Shown in pieces: positions 58,017 to 64,000 of a DNA stretch of 64,000 nucleotides (position 1 is its first letter; every line of letters begins with the position of its first letter). A program made the position numbers and the translations under genes. Source of the DNA: Theocolax elegans. Its lineage: Eukaryota; Arthropoda; Insecta; Hymenoptera; Cerocephalidae. A model generated the notes under the pieces. That model worked only from the letters and a program-made list of their open reading frames with translations. It searched no databases and had not been told where the DNA came from. Location of the stretch: the NCBI GenBank assembly GCA_026168455.1, contig CM047426.1:65439342-65503341 (forward strand), in the 5' to 3' direction.

Positions 58017-59350
58017 TGTAACGGTCACGCTGGGAACTAAATCAATAAAAATGGTAATAATTTATTATAATAATAGATAAAGAGGTTTGGGCGCCAGCCG
58101 CGTATAATCGCGGTGAATTAATAATACGATTCCTCGGCTGCGTACGAGCTGCGACGGTTTGTTGCGCGGGAAAAGGTTGAGAAGGGAGAGATATGGGAAG
58201 CACACTTACCAAAGACGTAATGAATGCAGTTCACCTGCTGCGAAGCAATCTTGTCCGTATAGAGATCGTCTCCTGAGCTGCCGCTCGAAATGCTGCTTTC
58301 CTCACACACACACGCACAAGCTAATGTTGTCAATGTGTCGCGAAGGAGTACTGAAGAGCTCTCTCGAGTTTCCGCTAGTTCGCTGCTTCGCTGGTCGGGC
58401 CCGACGTGCGCGCGCAGCTTCTCGCATGTCGTCCGTCGGCCGCCGTCGTCTGCGCGCATCATACAGTGAGTGCTCTCAGTTATGCGACGTATACGATGCA
58501 ACGACGAAGACAGCTTCCCCTGTTGGCTGCTTTTTTGATTCGAGGTGAACGCTGTTTCTGGTGATGCTGTGCTCGAGGTAACAATTATATATCGTTCCGT
58601 ATTATCTTGCTTATCGGCTAATTAGTTCCTATTTGTTACAGGTTTACGGGACGGCCGATATCGGATCTTTGCTCTCTATCGCTCTCACGGCGCTCGATCA
58701 GCTGTTACGCGTCGGGCCAACTGCTGCAGAGTATCGGGATTGTACAATTGATGCAAGGATTACATGGTGCTTCTAAAGATAATAACTAACTCCTGAGGGA
58801 GTGTTTATTGTATTAGAATATCTAGTATTTGAGGGTTATGGTAATGTTATGATTACATAACCCCACCTGCCAATCCTTTCCTTAGATGTAACTGCCAGTA
58901 CGTTTATACAGCTACACGATTCCTTGTGTCCTTCTAATTAAGACAACGCCTAATTAACTAATTATTACAGAGGTTGGGAAATATTCTATGCTGCTGTTCG
59001 GTGCTGTTGGGAGTTCCATATTGGTCTTTGTTGTTGCTGAAGGTTTGCTGCTAGATTATTCTACTGACCCTGGAGGCAGTCCGATGTTATGAGATGCCTC
59101 TCCTGATCATTGATGTACCTTCCTAGAGAGATACGATGTGAGACCAGGTTCATCGTATGCCAGTCATTATCTTACTGTGCTGCTTATGTGCTAGCGGTTA
59201 GTGTTGGGTTCATGGGATGGCTGGGGTACATTTAGGTATGTTTTAGTGTAGGTGAAATATGTGCATAGTATTGTGAGGGTAGGTAGGATAGTTTAGGTTG
59301 AAACTTACTCGCTTATTAACACATTGACAAGTACAAAGTACCTTATCACA
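58017..59350 (-). mobile_element. Solo LTR of a related gypsy family, minus strand
   Basis: 1334 bp. On the minus strand it starts TGTGATAAGGTACTTTGTAC and ends CGTGACCGTTACA, with ATTT at 58013-58016 and 59351-59354. The start resembles the LTR at 44083 (TGTGACAATGTGCTTTGCAC). CGCGGCTGGCGCCCA near 58100 is identical to the one in the 3' LTR, and AATAAA precedes the end. Overlapping frames at 58118-58548 on both strands are not supported as genes. Confidence 0.82.
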
Positions 59351-60392
59351 ATTTAAATATGAGTACGCATTTTTATAAATATAAATCATTATTAAATGTT
59401 TAAAAATCTATGAAAAGTTAAAGTTTTTAATAAACCGATTATTAATTTCGTATACCCAGATAAATAGCTGTAGGTCGTTGTTATCCGTTTACCGAGTGTA
59501 GGAAGTGAGTGTGCTCGTCGAGTCGAGCTGTGCAAGCATCTTCTAGAGAGAACCGTCATGTGAGAGTCTAACAAGCTCGGAGCAAAACCACTTATTTACA
59601 ATTTTAATAATATCTTTATAATGTTACATATTGTGGTACATTCCATGAATTTGGTCATTTTTTTAAACTTCATGTAATTTGCAGAAAAAAAGAACTTTTA
59701 TGTACTTACAATAAATCAGTCAATTTTGAGTTAGAAAAGATTAACAGTTAAGAAAAAAAATGAACAAATTACCGAGTTTGGTGATTAAAAAATTAGACCA
59801 CTATATCCAAAACATGTAGAAAAAGGCATTCTCAAATGTTACAGAATCCCAAAAATATTTTATTTCGATCTCGATTTGATAAAGAATTGCCTATACATAT
59901 ATTAATAATGGTTTTATGAATATTTCGTGCAGGGAAATTTTAACATTCTCAGATAATTGTACATAGTTTATACATGTATGTATATAGTTTAAAAATACTA
60001 CCTAATTTAATTAGGTTTAATATTATAGATTTTGCTTTTTACATTTTGTACAATAATATACACTTTTAGATACGTATTTTTAATTGCTAATTCTATATTC
60101 ATGTTTATTTTAATTATGTTTCTAGTTTATTACTAACCAATAATTGTCGAAAATTATTGTTTACGCCATTTTATATTCTTGTAAAATAAAAGATTCATTT
60201 TAAATTTCATAAGCTAAATAACTAAACTATCAATACCATTGTACTGTATTGATAGGTAATGTACATGATTTAACGTAATGTATTTAAATGCATTTAAAGT
60301 AGGAAGCCCAAGTGCCTTACGCAATACGTAATGTTGGCGACTTGTACATATGCGAATAAACGATAGACTCCGCTACGATGTACGTGCACAGA
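59351..60392. other. Stretch between solo LTR and satellite
   Basis: It contains the second copy of the 120-bp dispersed repeat (59464-59585). The remainder is AT-rich without supported features. Confidence 0.5.
59464..59585. repeat. Dispersed repeat, copy flanking the solo LTR (right)
   Basis: See 57866-57985. Leaving the LTR out, the two copies lie roughly 260 bp apart. Confidence 0.65.
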
Positions 60393-63300
60393 TAAACTCT
60401 AATTTTGTACTTGTTACACACTTAAAAAATATATTAATAATATGAATCTACCCCGTCCTCAAACTGTCAATAATTTAAATAATTGTTATTAAACAAATAT
60501 TGCACCCAACATTGTGTGTCGGCATAATACAATGTATTTGAAAGTATAGGAGGTGCGAGCTGCATACGGCCCGAAACGGTGCTCGCACCTCCTATAGAAT
60601 CCAACGCTATAGACTGAGAGAGGTTATGATTGAATTCGTATTTTTCAAATGTTAACTATATTATAATGTAAACTCTAATTTTGTAATTGTTATACATTTT
60701 AAATGTTAATTATTAATATGCGTCTACCCCGTCCTCAAGCTGTCAATAATTTAAATAATTGTAATTAAAGATATATTGCACCCAACATTGAGTGTCGGTA
60801 TAATACAATGTATTTGAAAGTACAGGAGGTGCGAGCTGCAGACGGTCCGAATCGGTGCTCGCACCTCCTATAGAATCCAACGCTATAGACTGAGAGAGGT
60901 TATGTTTCCTTTCGTATTTTTTAAATGTTAACTATATTGTAACGTAAACTCTAATTTTGTAATAGTTATACAATTTAAATGTTATATATTAATATGCCTT
61001 TACCCCGTCCTCGAGCTGTCAATAATTTAAATAATTGTAATTAAAGATATATTGCACCCAACATTGTGTGTCGGTATAATACAATGTATTTGAAAGTATA
61101 GGAGGTGCGAGCTGCAGACGGTCCGAATCGGTGCTCGCACCTCCTATAGAATCCAACGCTATAGACTGAGAGAGGTTATGATTGAATTCATATTTTTCAA
61201 ATGTTAACTATATTATAATGTAAACTCTAATTTTGTAATAGTTATACATTTTAAATGTTATATATTAATATGCCTTTACCCCGTCCTCGAGCTGTCAATA
61301 ATTTAAATAATTGTAATTAAAGATATATTGCACCCAACATTGTGTGTCGGTATAATACCATGTATTTGAAATTATAGGAGGTGCGAGCTGCAGACGGCCC
61401 GAATCGGTGCTCGCACCTGCTATAGAATCCAACGCTATAGACTGAGAGAGGTTATGTTTTCTTTCGTATTTTTCAAATGTTAACGCTAATTTAACATAAA
61501 CTCTAATTTTGTACATGTTATACACTTTAAATATTTATTGATAATATGCCTCTACCCCGTCCTCGTGCTGTCAATAATTTAAATAATTGTAATTAAAGAT
61601 CTATTGCACCCAACATTGAGTGTCGGTATAATACAATGTATTTGAAAGTACAGGAGGTGCGAGCTGCAGACGGCCCGAATCGGTGCTCGCACCTCCTATA
61701 GACTCCGCCGCTTTAGACTGAGAGAGGTTATGTTTTCTTTCGTATTTTTTAAATGTTAACTATATTATAACGTAAACTCTAATTTTGTACATGTTATACA
61801 CTTTTAATATTATTTGATAATATGCCTCTACCCCGTCCTCGTGCTGTCAATAATTTAAATAATTGTAATTAAAGATATATTGCACCCAACATTGAGTGTC
61901 GGTATAATACAATGTATTTGAAAGTATAGGAGGTGCGAGCTGCAGACGGCCCGAATCGTTGCTCGCACCTCCTATAGAATCCAACGCTATAGACTGAGAG
62001 AGGTTATGTTCTCTTTCGTATTTTTCAAATGTTAACGCTAATTTAACATAAACTCTAATTTTGTACATGTTATACACTTTAAATATTTATTGATAATATG
62101 CCTCTACCCCGTCCTCGTGCAGTCAATAATTTAAATAATTGTAATTAAAGATCTATTGCACCCAACATTGAGTGTCGGTATAATACAATGTATTTGAAAG
62201 TATAGGAGGTGCGAGCTGCAGACGGCCCGAATCGGTGCTCGCACCTCCTATAGGCTCCGCCGCTTTAGACTGAGAGAGGTTATGTTTTCTTTCGTATTTT
62301 TTAAATGTTAACGCTAATTTAACATAAACTCTAATTTTGTACAAGTTATACACTTTAAATATTTATTGATAATATGCCTCTACCCCGTCCTCGTGCTGTC
62401 AATAATTTAAATAATTGTAATTAAAGTTCTATTGCACCCAACATTGAGTGTCGGTATAATACAATGTATTTGAAAGTATAGGAGGTGCGAGCTGCAGACG
62501 GCCCGAATCGTTGCTCGCATCTCCTATAGAATCCAACGCTATAGACTGAGAGAGGTATGTTCTCTTTCGTATTTTTCAAATGTTAACGCTTTTTTAACAT
62601 AAACTCTAATTTTGTACATGTTATACACTTTAAATATTTATTGCTAATATGCCTCTACCCCGTCCTCGAACTGTCAATATTTTAAATAACTGTAATTAAA
62701 GATCTATTGCACCCAACATTGAGTGTCGGTATAACACAATGTATTTGAAAGTATAGGAGGTGCGAGCTGCAGACGGCCCGAATCGTTGCTCGCACCTCCT
62801 ATAGAATCCAATGCTATAGACTGAGAGAGGTTATGATTGAATTCGTGTTTTTCAAATGTTAACTATATTATAATGCAAACTCTAATTTTGTAATAGTTAT
62901 ACATTTTAAATGTTATATATTAATATGCCTTTACCCCGTCCTCGAGCTGTCAATAATTTAAATAATTGTAATTAAAGATATATTGCACCCAACATTGTGT
63001 GTCGGTATAATACAATGTATTTGAAAGTATAGGAGGTGCGAGCTGCGGACGGCCCGAATCGTTGCTCGCACCTCCTATAGGCTCCGCCGTTTTAGACTGA
63101 GAGAGGTGATGTTTTCTTTCGTATTTTTTAAATGTTAACGCTATTTAACATAAACTCTAATTTTGTACAAGTTATACACTTTAAATATTTATTGATAATA
63201 TGCCTCTACCCCGTCCTCGTGCAGTCAATAATTTAAATAATTGTAATTTAAGATCTCTTGCACCAAACATTGAGAGTCGGTATAATACAATGTATTTGAA

Positions 63301-64000
63301 AGTATAGGAGGTGCGAGCTGCAGACGGCCCGAATCGTTGCTCGCACCTCCTAAAGAATCCAATGCTATAGACTGAGAGGTTATGTTTTCTTTCGTATTTT
63401 TCAAATGTTAACGCTAATATAACATGAACTCTAATATTGTACATGTTATACACTTTAAATATTATTTGATAATATGCCTCTACCCCGTCCTCGTGCTGTC
63501 AATAATTTAAATAATTGTAATTAAAGATCTATTGCACCCAACATTGAGTGTCGGTATAATACAATGTATTTGAAAGAGTAGGAGGTGCGAGCTGCAGACG
63601 GCCCGAATCGTTGCTCGCACCTCCTATAGAATCCAACGCTATAGACTGAGAGAGGTTATGTTCTCTTTCGTATTTTTCAAATGTTAACGCTAATTTAACA
63701 TAAACTCTAATTTTGTACATAGTTATACACTTTAAATGTTTATTGATAATATGCCTTACCCCGTCCTCGAGCTGTCAATAATTTAAATAATTGTAATTAA
63801 AGATCTATTGCACCCAACATTGAGATGTCGGTATAATACAATGTATTTGAAAGTATAGGAGGTGCGAGCTGCAGACGGCCCGAATCGGTGCTCGCACCTC
63901 CTATAGAATCCAACGCTATAGACTGAGAGAGGTTATGATTGAATTCGTGTTTTTCAAATGTTAACTATATTATAATGTAAACTCTAATTTTGTAATAGTT
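60393..64000. repeat. Tandem satellite, about 276-bp unit, at least 13 copies
   Basis: The block TATAGGAGGTGCGAGC starts about every 276 bp: aggagg falls near 60548, 60824, 61100, 61376, 61652, 61928, 62204, 62480, 62755, 63031, 63306, 63580 and 63857. Each unit has a 16-bp stem TATAGGAGGTGCGAGC/GCTCGCACCTCCTATA around a 20-nt loop, then AGACTGAGAGAGGTTATG, then CTACCCCGTCCTCG and TTTAAATAATTGTAATTAAAG. Variants (AGAATCCAACGC against AGGCTCCGCCGC; ATTGAATTCG against TTTTCTTTCG) are mixed among units. The array runs off the window's right edge. Similar minus-strand frames of 60-90 codons recur by periodicity and are not called genes. Confidence 0.95.

Noticed and set aside
58118..58548. 127-129-codon frames on both strands
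   Set aside because: They lie within a solo LTR with clear ends and target duplication, and neither resembles a known protein.
60393..64000. Recurrent 60-90-codon minus-strand frames in the satellite
   Set aside because: They recur with the 276-bp period, start and stop at different unit positions, and have no recognisable protein features.
60393..64000. Hammerhead ribozyme in the satellite (CTGAGAGAGG and GAAAG)
   Set aside because: The first box is CTGAGAG, not CUGANGA, and no GAAAC with pairing stems follows at the right distance.
60393..64000. CRISPR array
   Set aside because: The regular period is a eukaryotic satellite with near-identical units of about 276 bp, not short repeats with unique spacers.

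Overview
The window looks like AT-rich, repeat-laden intergenic or intronic DNA of an arthropod, most likely an insect. The only convincing host gene is one exon of a RET-like receptor tyrosine kinase (minus strand, 47809-48113), with a weaker candidate exon just upstream of it (48455-48518). There are no bacterial genes, no operons and no recognisable tRNA or rRNA genes. Almost everything else is mobile or satellite DNA. The insect assignment rests on the style of the kinase exon and the mix of elements (piggyBac, Penelope-like, Ty3/gypsy, hAT); I cannot name the species.

Bases 1-32643 form an alternating inverted structure. A block of about 13.2 kb (19386-32643) is preceded by its own reverse complement (6229-19385), and that is preceded by a direct copy of the block's last 6.2 kb (1-6228). 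One junction is a spacerless palindrome centre (about 19385/19386). The other is a fold-back with an asymmetric spacer of about 55 bp (6229-6283). The block holds, in order: a GC-rich stretch, a decayed piggyBac transposase with its TTAA-flanked 5' end, about three copies of a 340-bp tandem repeat, a short TIR element, a broken gene of an unrecognised multi-copy family, hammerhead-like motifs, a piggyBac-type MITE, and the 5' part of a Ty3/gypsy element. Small differences group copies 1 and 3 against the inverted copy, so a long-read or amplification fold-back artefact must be weighed against a real DUP-TRP/INV-DUP-type rearrangement.

Bases 27984-45574 are one nested composite. A Ty3/gypsy element (5' LTR part, gag, protease-RT-RNase H-integrase, polypurine tract, 3' LTR, 4-bp CAAT target duplication) carries a solo LTR of a related element exactly between gag and protease (32061-33993, AACA duplication). 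Downstream of pol it carries a complete-looking Penelope-like element (38714-43648, 14-bp duplication), which has an inverted 1.56-kb copy of its own 3' half, a reverse transcriptase, a GIY-YIG nuclease and hammerhead-like motifs. All coding regions of the gypsy element are broken by stops or frameshifts.

Bases 45579-60390 hold an imperfect inverted-repeat element (46913-47527), the kinase exon(s), an old element with a repeated 15-bp motif (about 49612-54965) into which a 3.7-kb hAT-type element with an 8-bp duplication has jumped (50371-54059, containing an 884-bp palindrome and CA repeats), a Penelope GIY-YIG relic (56011-56270), a GTAC-rich minisatellite, and a further minus-strand solo LTR (58017-59350, ATTT duplication). 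From about 60393 to the window end there is a tandem satellite of about 276 bp, at least 13 units, each with a conserved 16-bp-stem hairpin.
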